Below, one piece after another: positions 39,856 to 48,847 of a stretch of DNA of 64,000 nt. This DNA comes from Gp6-AA40 sp035496255. Lineage in GTDB: Bacteria > Acidobacteriota > Vicinamibacteria > Vicinamibacterales > UBA2999. The translations under genes and the position numbers were made by a program. Position 1 is the stretch's first letter; every line of letters begins with the position of its first letter. The notes under the pieces are model-generated. The model saw nothing but the letters and a program-made list of their open reading frames with translations. It was not told where the DNA came from and made no database searches. The stretch spans positions 11,332 through 75,331 of the forward strand of contig DATJEU010000013.1 in the NCBI GenBank assembly GCA_035496255.1, written 5' to 3'.

Positions 39856-42800
39856 ATGACGAGCGGACTACGTACCCTTTCACTACTCGCCGGCCTGTTG
39901 GTATTGCCGGCGATTGCTTCGGCACAGGCAACACTCTCCGGAACGGTTCGAGATTCCTCCAACGCGATTCTTCCGGGAGCGACCGTTGAAGCAGCGAGCC
40001 CGGCGCTGATCGAGCGCAGCCGCACGGCGGTCACCGATGGCAGTGGCCAGTACCGCATCACCGATCTTCCCCCCGGCACCTACACCCTGACGGTTTCCCT
40101 GAGCGGCTTCGGAACCGTGAAGCGCGAAGGCATCACCGTTTCAGGTTCCGGTGTGATCCCGATCAGCATCGAGCTGAAGGTGGGCACGCTGGCGGAAACG
40201 GTCACGGTCAGCGGCGAAGCGCCGCTGGTCGATACCCAGACGACACGACGCGAGAACGTGATCTCCTCTGACGTGATCAACTCGCTGCCGATCACGCGGA
40301 ACTACGGCGGGATCCTGTACGCGACGCCGGGCCTGGTCGTTCAGCCGGGCGTGAACGCGAACGACCTGATGCCGAGCATGGCGCTCTTCTCGGCGCACGG
40401 CGGGCAGAGCACCGAGGGACGCGTCTTCGTCAACGGCGTGTCGGTCAACGGTCCGTTCGGCGCGAACAGCGTCACGCAGTTCGCGTTCGACGTCTCGAAT
40501 GCGGAAGAAATGCAGGTACTGGTCTCGGGCGGCCTCGGCGAATCAGAGACCGGTGGCCCGATCGCCAATATCGTCCCGCGCTCCGGCGGGAATACGTTCA
40601 GCGGCAACGCGTTCTACAGCGGGACGACGTCGCGTCTCCAGGCAGACAACGTCACCGCTGAACTGCGCGACCTCAATATCGGCAGCGCGCCGACGGTGCG
40701 CAACAACTGGGACACGAACTTCGCCCTCGGCGGGCCAATCACACGCGATCGCCTGTGGTTCTACGGCAACGTTCGCAGCGTCGGCGTCTCCCAGGTCGTG
40801 TCGGCGGCCATTGCGCCCAACGCGTTCACGGGCGACAACTCGCAGTGGCTGTATCAAGCGGTTCCCGGCGTCGAAGTTCGTCAGATCGAATCGAAGCGGG
40901 ATATGTCGATCCGCTTGACCGACCAGGCGACGAAGCGAAACCGAGTGAGCTTCTCCTACACCTTCCAGGATCGGTGCCAGGGATCCTCGCTCACCAAGGA
41001 TGGCGATGGCTGCCGTCAACCCGGAGACGGTTGGATTGGCGCCCCGCAAACGGCGACCACGACCGCGCCCGAAGCGGGGAGCAACTACATGGACCAGCCG
41101 ACCACGCTGACGCAGGCGACCTACACGTCGCCGATTTCGAGCCGTCACCTGATCGATGCGGCGATCTCGCGCTTTGCCTACGGGCAGATTGGTTTCGGCC
41201 GAGCGCCGCTGGATGCGCCACTCGGCATGATCGGCGTGACCGAACGTTCGAATCGCTATGGCCGCGCCGGCGTGTCGTATCGCGCGCCGAACGGCTGGGG
41301 CATATACGACGCGGTGCCATGGAACTGGCGTGCGTCCTGGGCGTATGTCACCGGCGCCCACAACGTGAAGGTGGGGTATCAGGGGACGCTCATGAAGTAC
41401 GACTGGGTGACCTACTCGAATCCCAGCCTGCTGCGCTATATCTTCAACACACCGGCATCGGCGACGGTCGGCAATCCGATTGGTGTCACCTACACCACGA
41501 CCAGCTACTTCGAATTCGCGAACCGTGCGAGAGCACACGCGATTTTCGTCCAGGATCAGTGGACACATGGGCGGCTGTCGCTGCAGGGTGCACTGCGGTG
41601 GGACGGCGTCAACAGTTGGATGCCGGCGGCGCACAACGGCACCGACGAGATCACGGAGTTCAGTCCGACCCCCGTTCGCTTCCAGCGCACCGACAGCGTC
41701 ACCGGCTACAACGACATCACGCCGCGGATGGGTCTGGCGTACGACGTGTTCGGCAACGGACGCACCGCGATCAAGGTGAACGCCGGCAAATATCTGGCGG
41801 CAGCCGTCGCCGACGGCATCTATTCCTCCAACAGTCCGGCGCTGCAGTACGTCCGCTCGATCAGTGGCGCCAACGGGCGCGGCTGGACCGACTCGAACAA
41901 GAATTTCGTGGTCGACTGCAACCTGCAAAGCCCCGCTGCGCAGGACCTGAGTGCCAGCGGCGGCGACATCTGCAGTCCGCTCACCGGCGGCAACCTCAAT
42001 TTCGCGAGCGTGGTGCCGAACACGATCATCAACCCCGACGTGCTCTCCGGCTGGGGCGTGCGCCAGTACAACTGGAACTTCGGCATCGACGTGCAGCACG
42101 CGCTGCTGCCGCACGTGTCAGTGGATGTCGGTTACAACCGCCGCTGGTGGGGCAATTTCCTGACCACGGTGAACCAACTGCTCACGGCTGGCGACTACGA
42201 CACGTGGACACTGCCGGTCCCGGAGAATGGCAAGTTGCCGGGCGGCGGCGGTGGCACCGCGCAGTTCGTTGCCATCACCCAGGCGGCGTCCCTCCTCGGG
42301 CAGCAGAACTATGAGACCAGGGAGACCGAATTCGCCAAGGCACGGACTGCGTATTGGCATGGCGTCGACGTCAACGTGACGGCGAGGATGGGCACCAGCG
42401 TCAACCTGCAGGCTGGAACGTCGACTGGCCGTGGCGTGCGCAACACCTGCGATCTGTGGCGGGCCGTTCCCCAGCTGCAGGGCAACAATTCGTTCGATGC
42501 GTGTGACGTCACCGAACCGTGGTTGACGTCCTTCCGCGGGCTCGGCTCGTACCGCGTGCCGAAAGTGGACGTGCAGGTCAGCGCGACTCTGCGCTCGACG
42601 CGCACCACGGCGGGCGGCGACAACGCGAGCAATGGCACGTCGCTGAGCGGCAACTATCAACTGCCGAACTCGGTCGTGCTGCAGTATCTGGGGCGGTTGC
42701 CGGCGGGTCAGCTGGCCAGCGGCACGACGACGGTGAACATCGTGCGGCCGGGGACGTTGTACCCGCCCGATCGCGTGACGCAGTTGGATATGCGGCTCGC

Positions 42801-42987
42801 CAAGATCCTGCGCGTGGCCGGCCGTCGGCTCGACGTCGGCATCGACCTGTACAACCTGACGAACGCGAGCACCGCGACGGCGTTCGATGCGACGTACCTG
42901 TATACGGACAACGGCGCAAGCTACCTGAACCCGACCGCGATCATGGCACCACGTCTGTTGCGCTTCAACGCGACCCTGACGTTCTGA
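39856..42987 (+). CDS. TonB-dependent receptor with N-terminal carboxypeptidase-regulatory-like domain
   Basis: A 1043-residue outer-membrane protein of the type expanded in Acidobacteria. Residues 1-23 are a signal peptide (LLAGLLVLPAIASAQ). Residues 24-110 are a CarboxypepD_reg-like beta sandwich (ATLSGTVRDSSNAILPGATVE). A plug domain follows (VDTQTTRRENVISSDVINSLPITRN), then a long barrel ending RLLRFNATLTF with the terminal phenylalanine needed for outer-membrane insertion. Ligand unknown; oligosaccharide or peptide uptake is typical of the wider family. The start at 39856 is preferred to 39832 because of GGGAG. Expressed from its own promoter. Confidence 0.9.
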   Translation: MTSGLRTLSLLAGLLVLPAIASAQATLSGTVRDSSNAILPGATVEAASPALIERSRTAVTDGSGQYRITDLPPGTYTLTVSLSGFGTVKREGITVSGSGVIPISIELKVGTLAETVTVSGEAPLVDTQTTRRENVISSDVINSLPITRNYGGILYATPGLVVQPGVNANDLMPSMALFSAHGGQSTEGRVFVNGVSVNGPFGANSVTQFAFDVSNAEEMQVLVSGGLGESETGGPIANIVPRSGGNTFSGNAFYSGTTSRLQADNVTAELRDLNIGSAPTVRNNWDTNFALGGPITRDRLWFYGNVRSVGVSQVVSAAIAPNAFTGDNSQWLYQAVPGVEVRQIESKRDMSIRLTDQATKRNRVSFSYTFQDRCQGSSLTKDGDGCRQPGDGWIGAPQTATTTAPEAGSNYMDQPTTLTQATYTSPISSRHLIDAAISRFAYGQIGFGRAPLDAPLGMIGVTERSNRYGRAGVSYRAPNGWGIYDAVPWNWRASWAYVTGAHNVKVGYQGTLMKYDWVTYSNPSLLRYIFNTPASATVGNPIGVTYTTTSYFEFANRARAHAIFVQDQWTHGRLSLQGALRWDGVNSWMPAAHNGTDEITEFSPTPVRFQRTDSVTGYNDITPRMGLAYDVFGNGRTAIKVNAGKYLAAAVADGIYSSNSPALQYVRSISGANGRGWTDSNKNFVVDCNLQSPAAQDLSASGGDICSPLTGGNLNFASVVPNTIINPDVLSGWGVRQYNWNFGIDVQHALLPHVSVDVGYNRRWWGNFLTTVNQLLTAGDYDTWTLPVPENGKLPGGGGGTAQFVAITQAASLLGQQNYETRETEFAKARTAYWHGVDVNVTARMGTSVNLQAGTSTGRGVRNTCDLWRAVPQLQGNNSFDACDVTEPWLTSFRGLGSYRVPKVDVQVSATLRSTRTTAGGDNASNGTSLSGNYQLPNSVVLQYLGRLPAGQLASGTTTVNIVRPGTLYPPDRVTQLDMRLAKILRVAGRRLDVGIDLYNLTNASTATAFDATYLYTDNGASYLNPTAIMAPRLLRFNATLTF

Positions 42988-43135
42988 GGAGGCGGAGATA
43001 GAGGAGCGGAGGAGGCAGAGACGCGATCAACAGGCAGAGCAGCGGAGAAGCAGAGGTTCAGCTCGTCCTCGGCTTCTCAGTTGCTCCGTTCTGATCTGCT
43101 CGCTCTGCCCTTCTGCTTCTTGATCTGCGCCTCAC
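42988..43135. repeat. GGAGG/CTCTGCC word-type inverted repeat between convergent genes
   Basis: The left arm repeats GGAGGCGGAG, GGAGGAGGCAGAG and AGAAGCAGAGG. The right arm repeats CTCTGCCCTTCTGCTTC and GATCTGCGCCTC. The right arm lies inside the 3-prime end of the YfhO-like gene and encodes its basic tail (RRSRSRRAERADQ). Confidence 0.7.
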
Positions 43136-45376
43136 GCTCGCGACACCAACCACCGCCAGCGTCATCCAGCTCACGATCACGAGCCACGGGTACCCGAACA
43201 GCCGGTAGCGGAAGTCGATCGTGTTCGCGCCGGCGGCGACCCTGACGGCACGGAACAGGAAATTTCCGACCGCAATGTCCGTCGGCGTTCCGTTCACGGT
43301 CGCGGTCCAGCCGCGCGACCAGCTGTCGGTCACGAGCAGCCATCCCGCCTGGTCGACGAGGACGCGCAGGCGGAGATGTTCGGGTGTGTAGGCAATCAGC
43401 TGCACACCTGCCCCCGTCAGCCGCTGTGCCGCGGATGCCGCGTTGATGTCCGCCGGGCAGCCTTGCCCCGGCTCGCTGGTATCCGTCGCAGTGGTGTTCA
43501 TCACGGGCCGTTGGATGGTCAGCGGCGGTGCGCCAAGCCGCGCGGCAGCGGCGCGCAATGCGGTAAGGCAGCTCAGGGTGCGCGCCGTCTCGATCACCGC
43601 CGGCGAGAACCAGAGGCGATCGGCGCCGGACGCAGCGTCGAGCAGCACGGGCTCACGCAGGTACTCGGCGACGAGCGGTCCGGTGAGCGGTGCGTAACCG
43701 GACGCAGCCGGCACTTTCGCGATCAGCGTGAGGTTGGCTCCGTTATCGGCCTCGCGTGCGAGACCACGGCGCGTCAGATCGGGATTCGAAACGTGGCGAG
43801 CGGCAGCATTTTCCCAGGCGCCGCTGACCGGCCCGTAGATGACCGATCGTGTGGCGAATCCGCTGACCGCCATGTCGGCGCTCGCGATCACGACCAGCGC
43901 GATCGGGACGCTGCGCCGGACCCGGGGAAAGGCGAGGGCGCCAGTGATGCAAAGCACGATGATGCCGGACCATGCGACGAACGGGTGCAGCAGGCCAGTG
44001 ACGCCGCCGGCAGCGGCAAGCTTTGGCAGGAGGAGGCGTGCGCCGAGCCACACGCCGAGCGCGATGGCGGCAGCCATCGCGCCGACGAGAAACGCACGTG
44101 CCGCTCTCCCGGTCGCGGGCCGGTCGAGGAGCGCCTGCAGGTCGATCGAACCGAGCAGTGCCAGCAGCGCCAGCGCAAACATTGCGTAGCCGCGGAACAT
44201 CGCGGTGTTCCGAAAATAGCGTGTGGGCGGCACGATGTCGTACAGCCAGCCACGGACAGGCAGCGCGACGCCAAGCGCCGCCGCCCCGAAGGCGATGGCG
44301 GCGAGGAGCAGCAGCCAGCGGAACTGCCCGCGACCGTCCGCGAGTGCCATCGCCGCGAGTACCGGGATGACGGTCCCGACGTAGAGACTGCGCATCGAGA
44401 TGTCGGTGTACACGTACGCGTCGGCCAGCGAGAATGCCGGGCTCGTCAGCGTGGCCAGGGCGAGCGGGTGCAGTGCATTGTTCCGGACCGCGACCTCGAA
44501 CGGCAGCGCGCCGGTGCGATGCGAGTAGCCGCGGCCTTCGATCAGGAAGGCGAGATAGCTCGGCGACAGAATGACCAGGGCAATGAGTGCCATCACCGCG
44601 ACGCAGCCGGCGGACCATACAAGTCCGCCGCGCAGGCCCCGGGAGCGACAAAGAGCCCAACCTGCAGCAAAGCAGCCGTTGAGAAAAATCAGGCCGGGAT
44701 AGCCGGCGAGCGCGGACAGCCCGAACAGCGCGCCCGCTTCGACCGCTGGCCATATCCGCGCGCGTAGAGGACAGCCTCCGGGTGCGCCTTGTTCCAACGC
44801 TCCGCATAGAGGCCGACTTTCAGGTCGGCCTTGCGTGACCGCGACGTCGAGCCGCCACAAGATCAACGGCAGAAATGACATCGACGAGATCCACGCCGTG
44901 TGTTCCGCATGTCCGGTGTAGAAGCCGGACATGCCCCAGGCGACAGCGGCGACGTAGGCGCCCCACGCCGGCGCGCCGAGGTAACGCGCGAATCGCAGCA
45001 GCGCGAGAGGACCGAGCAGCCACATCACCAGCCAGTACGTCTCGAATCCGTAGCGGCTGCCGCCAAAGAGCACACCGAACAGCGTGACGAGCGGCGAGAA
45101 CGCGCCGATCTGCGGATCGATGCCCGACGGCGCGCCAAACGAGGTGAACGGATTCCATAGCAGGAAGCGCCCGCTGCGGGCGTAATCACCGACGAGAATC
45201 TGGTACGGTCCAAAGAAATCGAGCCCGTCCCAGTGCGGCGACGCCCAGCCGAGCAGCACGGGCGCGAGCGTCGCGCCGATCAGTGTTGCGACGCCTGCCA
45301 CCGCCCACGCATACGCCTGTCGCGGCGATGTGTGAGTTGAGGTGGTCGCGCCGGTGGAATCGATCGCGTCGGTCAA
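43058..45376 (-). CDS. Large YfhO-like polytopic membrane protein
   Basis: A 772-residue inner-membrane protein. The first 550 or so residues hold about 12 hydrophobic helices (VAGVATLIGATLAPVLLGW, LVTLFGVLFGG, SAGCVAVMALIALVILSPSYL). A soluble C-terminal part follows (LIAKVPAASGYAPLTGPLVAEYLREP, LRVLVDQAGWLLVTDSWSRGWTATVNG), a layout of YfhO/GT-C-like proteins that modify cell-surface glycans. Residues after VTQG (SRPLCGALEQGAPGG...) come from a REP-like insertion. The start is uncertain: TTG at 45376 overlaps the moeA stop (TTGA). Function unknown. Confidence 0.72.
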   Translation of the reverse strand: MTDAIDSTGATTSTHTSPRQAYAWAVAGVATLIGATLAPVLLGWASPHWDGLDFFGPYQILVGDYARSGRFLLWNPFTSFGAPSGIDPQIGAFSPLVTLFGVLFGGSRYGFETYWLVMWLLGPLALLRFARYLGAPAWGAYVAAVAWGMSGFYTGHAEHTAWISSMSFLPLILWRLDVAVTQGRPESRPLCGALEQGAPGGCPLRARIWPAVEAGALFGLSALAGYPGLIFLNGCFAAGWALCRSRGLRGGLVWSAGCVAVMALIALVILSPSYLAFLIEGRGYSHRTGALPFEVAVRNNALHPLALATLTSPAFSLADAYVYTDISMRSLYVGTVIPVLAAMALADGRGQFRWLLLLAAIAFGAAALGVALPVRGWLYDIVPPTRYFRNTAMFRGYAMFALALLALLGSIDLQALLDRPATGRAARAFLVGAMAAAIALGVWLGARLLLPKLAAAGGVTGLLHPFVAWSGIIVLCITGALAFPRVRRSVPIALVVIASADMAVSGFATRSVIYGPVSGAWENAAARHVSNPDLTRRGLAREADNGANLTLIAKVPAASGYAPLTGPLVAEYLREPVLLDAASGADRLWFSPAVIETARTLSCLTALRAAAARLGAPPLTIQRPVMNTTATDTSEPGQGCPADINAASAAQRLTGAGVQLIAYTPEHLRLRVLVDQAGWLLVTDSWSRGWTATVNGTPTDIAVGNFLFRAVRVAAGANTIDFRYRLFGYPWLVIVSWMTLAVVGVASVRRRSRSRRAERADQNGATEKPRTS
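44795..44845. repeat. REP-like element inside the YfhO-like gene
   Basis: CAAGGCCGACCTGAAAGTCGG and CCTCTATGCGGAGCG on the reverse strand form a hairpin (GGCCGACC/GGTCGGCC). It adds residues between two membrane helices without breaking the frame, comparable to the insertion in ubiE. Confidence 0.6.
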
Positions 45377-46611
45377 AAGAAGACGACGTCGACCGGCGTT
45401 CCCTGATCGACGCCGGTGACGTCCGCGGGAATGTCGATGTAGCCGTCTGCTCGCGACATGCTGGTGATGTCGCCAGATGCCTTGAACGCCGGCAGCACCA
45501 CCCCTTTCTCGACACGCACCGTGTAGAACTGCCGGCGTCCGGTGACCGAGCTGATGCGCGCGCCCAGAGGCAAGGTTGCGACGTGTGGCTGCCACGGCGG
45601 CAGGCGCGCGATCTTGCGCAGCGCCGGCACCAGCAGCAGGTAGCCGTTGGTAAGACAGGAGGTCGGATATCCGGGCATCCCGAACACCAGTCGCGATTGT
45701 CCGCCGTCGAGCGACGTGCCGATCCGTCCGAACGCGGTCGGCTTGCCCGGCTTCACCGAGATCCCGTGGAAGAGGACCTCGCCCTTCGCCGCAATCACGT
45801 CGAGCATCAGATCGCGTTCGCCAACCGAGCTGCCGCCCGAGAACACGAGCACGTCCTCGCGGCAGCCTTCGTCAACGCCGCGCGACAGATCCTCGAGCGT
45901 GTCCATCGGCGTCCGATACGCGACCGGAATGCCGCCATGGCGCGACACCAGCGCGGAGACGGTGAACTTGTTGATGTCGTAGATCTGTCCGGCGGCGAGC
46001 GGCTGGCCCGGGTCCACGATCTCGTTGCCGGTGGACAGCACGGCGACGCGCGGACGCGCGTAGACGTCGACTTCCGTGAGCCCGAGCGCCGCGATGACGC
46101 CGATTTTGCCGGGCGTCAGCAGGTCGCCCGAGTACAGGACGGTTTGTCCCCGGTGGATGTCAGCGCCCTGCCGGCCGATGTTCTGGTTCGCCTCGACGGC
46201 GGTGAAGACGTCGATGCGATCGACGGTCGACGCCGTGTCTTCAACGATCACCACGGCATCGGCGCCGTCAGGCAGCGGCGCGCCGGTGGCGATCTCGATG
46301 CACTGTCCCGATTGCACGCGTTGCGGTGTGACTTGTCCTGTGAACACCTGGCCGATGCGAGTCAAGGAACGCGGTGTGCCGCGACTGGCGCCGTTGGTAT
46401 CGGCGGCGCGGACGGCATAGCCATCCATCGCGGCGCGGGCAAATGGCGGCACGTCGATGGTCGAGCCGACGTCGTGCGCAAGCACGCGGTCGTGCGCGTC
46501 GGCGAGCGCCACGCGCTCGATGCGCTGGATCGGCTGCACCGCAGCCTCGATGATCCGCAGCGCGTCCTCGAGCGGAATCGTGCTCTCGATCGGCCGCATC
46601 CTCGTCGTCAT
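45373..46611 (-). CDS. moeA: Molybdopterin molybdotransferase MoeA
   Basis: A 412-residue enzyme that inserts molybdate into adenylated molybdopterin. AMDGYAVRAADT, QIATGAPLPDGADAVV-like IEIATGAPLPDGADAVVIVE, RPRVAVLSTGNEIVD, VFSGGSSVGERD and KPGKPTAFG plus FGMPGYPTSCLT are all typical, and the C-terminal domain IV ends ...GTPVDVVFF. The start overlaps the moaB stop by four bases. Molybdenum enzymes that use it are not in the window. Confidence 0.93.
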   Translation of the reverse strand: MTTRMRPIESTIPLEDALRIIEAAVQPIQRIERVALADAHDRVLAHDVGSTIDVPPFARAAMDGYAVRAADTNGASRGTPRSLTRIGQVFTGQVTPQRVQSGQCIEIATGAPLPDGADAVVIVEDTASTVDRIDVFTAVEANQNIGRQGADIHRGQTVLYSGDLLTPGKIGVIAALGLTEVDVYARPRVAVLSTGNEIVDPGQPLAAGQIYDINKFTVSALVSRHGGIPVAYRTPMDTLEDLSRGVDEGCREDVLVFSGGSSVGERDLMLDVIAAKGEVLFHGISVKPGKPTAFGRIGTSLDGGQSRLVFGMPGYPTSCLTNGYLLLVPALRKIARLPPWQPHVATLPLGARISSVTGRRQFYTVRVEKGVVLPAFKASGDITSMSRADGYIDIPADVTGVDQGTPVDVVFF

Positions 46612-47111
46612 TTCGCGAGCTGCTGGGCGACGTGTCCGAGCTCGGGGACGATCAGGCGCGTCATCGCCAGGCGGACGGCGCTCTCGGAGCCGGGAAGCAC
46701 GAAGATCGCTTTGGTGCCGACGGTGCCGGCGATCGCCCGGCTCATGAACGCCGCGGAACCGATCTCCTGGAACGAGAGTGCGCGGAACAACTCGCCGAAA
46801 CCGGTGAGACGCTTTTCAAGCAGGCGATCGACCGCCTCGAATGTCCCGTCGCGTGAGGTAATGCCCGTGCCGCCGGTGGTGATGATGACGCGCGGCAGCG
46901 GATCCGCCAGTTGCTTGCGGACGATGGCGGTGACCTGATCTGGATCGTCCTTCACCAGCGCGGCCCCGCTGACCTGGTGCCCCGCTTCCTCGAGCAGCGC
47001 ACGGATCGCACGGCCGCTGGTGTCGGTCTCCGGCGTGCGCGTGTCGCTGACGGTGAGTACGAAACAGGGAACGCACACCGGCGCGCGGGCTTTGTGCTCG
47101 CCGACAGTCAC
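46608..47111 (-). CDS. moaB: Molybdenum cofactor protein MoaB/MogA (adenylyltransferase family)
   Basis: A 167-residue MoCF-fold protein that adenylates molybdopterin. TVSDTRTPETDTSGRAIRALLEEAGH, VIITTGGTGITSRDGT (the family nucleotide loop) and IFVLPGSESAVRLAM are diagnostic. The first residues (TVGEHKARAPVCVPC) are variable. The GTG at 47111 is chosen because TATAAT lies 6 bases upstream; a longer reading from 47150 would begin in the word-type repeat. It is co-transcribed with moeA. Confidence 0.9.
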   Translation of the reverse strand: MTVGEHKARAPVCVPCFVLTVSDTRTPETDTSGRAIRALLEEAGHQVSGAALVKDDPDQVTAIVRKQLADPLPRVIITTGGTGITSRDGTFEAVDRLLEKRLTGFGELFRALSFQEIGSAAFMSRAIAGTVGTKAIFVLPGSESAVRLAMTRLIVPELGHVAQQLAK

Positions 47112-47117
47112 GTCGGG

Positions 47118-47123
47118 ATTATA
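47118..47123 (-). promoter_or_regulatory. -10 element TATAAT, 6 bases before moaB
   Basis: On the reverse strand TATAAT is followed by CCCGAC and the GTG start. Leaderless expression inferred. CCGAC-N6-GTCGG follows but its spacing differs from the IscR-like sites. Confidence 0.6.
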
Positions 47124-47130
47124 CGTGCAC

Positions 47131-47215
47131 CAAAAACTCCCCACTCCCAACGGTTGACGCTTGTCCGACTCCCACTGTTGGGAGTTGGCTCCCGAATGAG
47201 GTTGGGCGTTGGGAG
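47131..47215. repeat. GGGAGTTG word-type inverted repeat between moaB and the next gene
   Basis: The left arm has ACTCCCCACTCCCAACGG and GACTCCCACTG. The right arm has TTGGGAGTTGGCTCCC and GGTTGGGCGTTGGGAGTT. It lies directly after the stop codon of the gene at 47216. Confidence 0.75.
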
Positions 47216-48055
47216 TTATCGCTCACGCATCAGGATCTGGCGCGTCCGACCCAACGTGAACTCGAGCGAGTCCTTCGGCAGGCTCGTCACGAATGGTCTG
47301 ACGAGCCAGCCGAAGCCGAACGGAATGTCGCGCGTGAGCGAGATCGATTCGCATTCGACGTAGACGCCGGCATCACGCTCGAGCAGCCGCCAGTACGTAT
47401 TGAGCCGCCACAGGTAGCCGTCGTCGTGACCCACCGGCCGTTCGTGCTCGCCGGGCATGTCCGCGTTCTCGACCTGCGCGATGCGCGTGCTGTGAATCCG
47501 GCTCTGCCCGCGGTCACGCGCGTCACGCGTGAACACCGCTTCGTTGTCGGTGTCGACGACGACCGTGATGATGCGCGTCATGGTGAAGCGCAGATGCATG
47601 CGGAAGCGGTCGCCGTCGCGGGCAACGAGCTTCGATCCGCGCACCGCCGGTGCGTAGATGCGCGCGTGGTGGTCGTAGTCCTGAAGGAGCGCCAGCGTTG
47701 CGTCGAGCGTCGTGCCGGGGACGAAGAGGGTGCCCGCCCAGTGATGGAGCAGCCCGTCGGGCACGTCGCGGTTGATGCCCGTCTCACTCGGATCGATCGC
47801 GTCGACCAGGAGTTCGCCGCGGGCGAGCGCGTCGTGAGCCGCCGAGCGCGCGCGGTCGCTGCCCGTATCGATGCGGAGGAACTCCGACCGCCGCGACATC
47901 TGTGCCTCGATCGCATGAACGTACCGATCGAAGGCCGCGACTGTCCGCGGCTGAAGATCGGCCGCGTGGCCGGTGGCCGGAGAGGCGAGGCTGAAGAGCA
48001 GCGCCGCACCCGTAAGTCGCGCGATTCCAGTCATGTACAGGAAGGTGCGAAGCAC
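47216..48055 (-). CDS. Exported hypothetical protein, 279 residues
   Basis: No family recognised with confidence. A signal peptide covers residues 1-30 (LTGAALLFSLASPATGHA). The mature part has LQPRTVAAFDRYVHAIEAQM, then VPDGLLHHWAGTLFVPGTTLDATLALLQDYDHHARIYAPAV, and a closing part with YLWRLNTYWRLLERDAGVYVECESISLTRDIPFGFGW, which looks like a START/SRPBCC-type lipid-binding fold. Probably periplasmic. The GTG at 48055 could be replaced by ATG 48034. The stop lies next to the word-type repeat. Confidence 0.7.
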   Translation of the reverse strand: MLRTFLYMTGIARLTGAALLFSLASPATGHAADLQPRTVAAFDRYVHAIEAQMSRRSEFLRIDTGSDRARSAAHDALARGELLVDAIDPSETGINRDVPDGLLHHWAGTLFVPGTTLDATLALLQDYDHHARIYAPAVRGSKLVARDGDRFRMHLRFTMTRIITVVVDTDNEAVFTRDARDRGQSRIHSTRIAQVENADMPGEHERPVGHDDGYLWRLNTYWRLLERDAGVYVECESISLTRDIPFGFGWLVRPFVTSLPKDSLEFTLGRTRQILMRER

Positions 48056-48136
48056 GGCCGATCCGGCTCACCGTGATATAGTGACTGTTTGTGCGCGCCG
48101 CGACCGACGCGGCCGTGCATCAGTCTTGCCCGATAA

Positions 48137-48213
48137 GCGCCCTTAGCTCAGTTGGATAGAGCGTCTGGCTACGAACCAGGAGGTCGCAGGTTCGAGTCCT
48201 GCAGGGCGCGCCA
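48137..48213 (+). tRNA. tRNA-Arg (anticodon ACG), CCA encoded
   Basis: Full cloverleaf: acceptor GCGCCCT with AGGGCGC, anticodon arm CTGG-CTACGAA-CCAG with anticodon ACG, T-loop GTTCGAGTC, discriminator G and encoded CCA. It decodes CGU/CGC (with A34 edited to inosine) arginine codons, which should be common in this G+C-rich genome. TATAGT at about 48075 is a possible -10. It stands alone. Confidence 0.97.
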
Positions 48214-48488
48214 ACTTCCACCAGAAATCTGACGATCCGATCGTGACGGTCAGCGGCGGCTGACGACGCCTGACCAATAGCCGATCCGCAACCGAACCGA
48301 CACTCCGTTACTGCGAGGCTGCCGAGTGCCGTCACAGTCCGACGACGTTGCTGACGGCCTCCTCGCGGACTTGCGCAGCGGCCAGCCGGTGCCGCCGGGC
48401 ATTGCGCACTTCCACGGGAACCACGGCAGACGCGACGCTCTGAGGGTGCCGCAAACGGCGGTCACAGAATTGATGCGGCCGGCGGCAA
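48214..48488. other. No gene recognised
   Basis: Short open frames on both strands have no recognisable motif, signal peptide or ribosome site. No clear repeat is seen. Confidence 0.5.
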
Positions 48489-48847
48489 TCACTTCGGCGG
48501 CAACTGCCTGAGCATCTCCCGGATCTCCGCCAGATTCTTTTCACCGTCGGACGTGTTCAATTCCCGCGTTCTGCCGCAACGGTCGATCACCTGACTGTGC
48601 GGAGGTACGTGATTGTCTCTGCCGCGGTGGCGTTGCGGAGACCATCGGTGATGTCGATCACCACGGCCTTCGTGTACCAGCCATCGGGATCCACAGGACG
48701 AATGTCCCGCACCGTGCCGATGGCTAAGACGCCTTTCGATTCGGGTTTGATCGCGGACGGAACTGCCACGCATTCGCAGGCCGACGCCTCGTGCGGGAGC
48801 CCGACTACGAGCGTGAGCAGGAGCACGAGCGGGATGGCAATGCGCAT
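48489..48847 (-). pseudogene. Frameshifted exported cysteine-containing protein
   Basis: The first frame from ATG 48847 gives a signal peptide (IPLVLLLTLVVGLPHEASA) and ACECVAVPSAI, then VLAIGTVRDIRP, VVIDITDGLRN and TITYLRTVR before a TGA at about 48587. The neighbouring frame then continues CGRTRELNTSDGEKNLAEIREMLRQLPPK to 48489, a credible C-terminus. A single inserted base near 48595 would join both parts into about 119 residues. The ACEC start recalls TIMP/netrin-like exported domains. Either a sequencing error or a broken gene. Confidence 0.55.

Noticed and set aside
43376..44767. Forward-strand frame of 463 codons opposite the YfhO-like gene.
   Set aside because: No motifs and Arg/Gln-rich; the reverse frame has clear membrane helices.
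47095..47123. Possible fourth IscR-like site at moaB (CCGAC-N6-GTCGG).
   Set aside because: The half-site spacing is one base shorter than in the other sites, and the flanks do not match.
11444..47215. GGGAGTT repeats as CRISPR arrays.
   Set aside because: Units are short, irregular, present on both arms as complements, and have no spacers of constant length or cas genes.
48250..48511. Small frames after the tRNA as a prophage integrase remnant.
   Set aside because: No integrase motif and no duplicated tRNA end were found.
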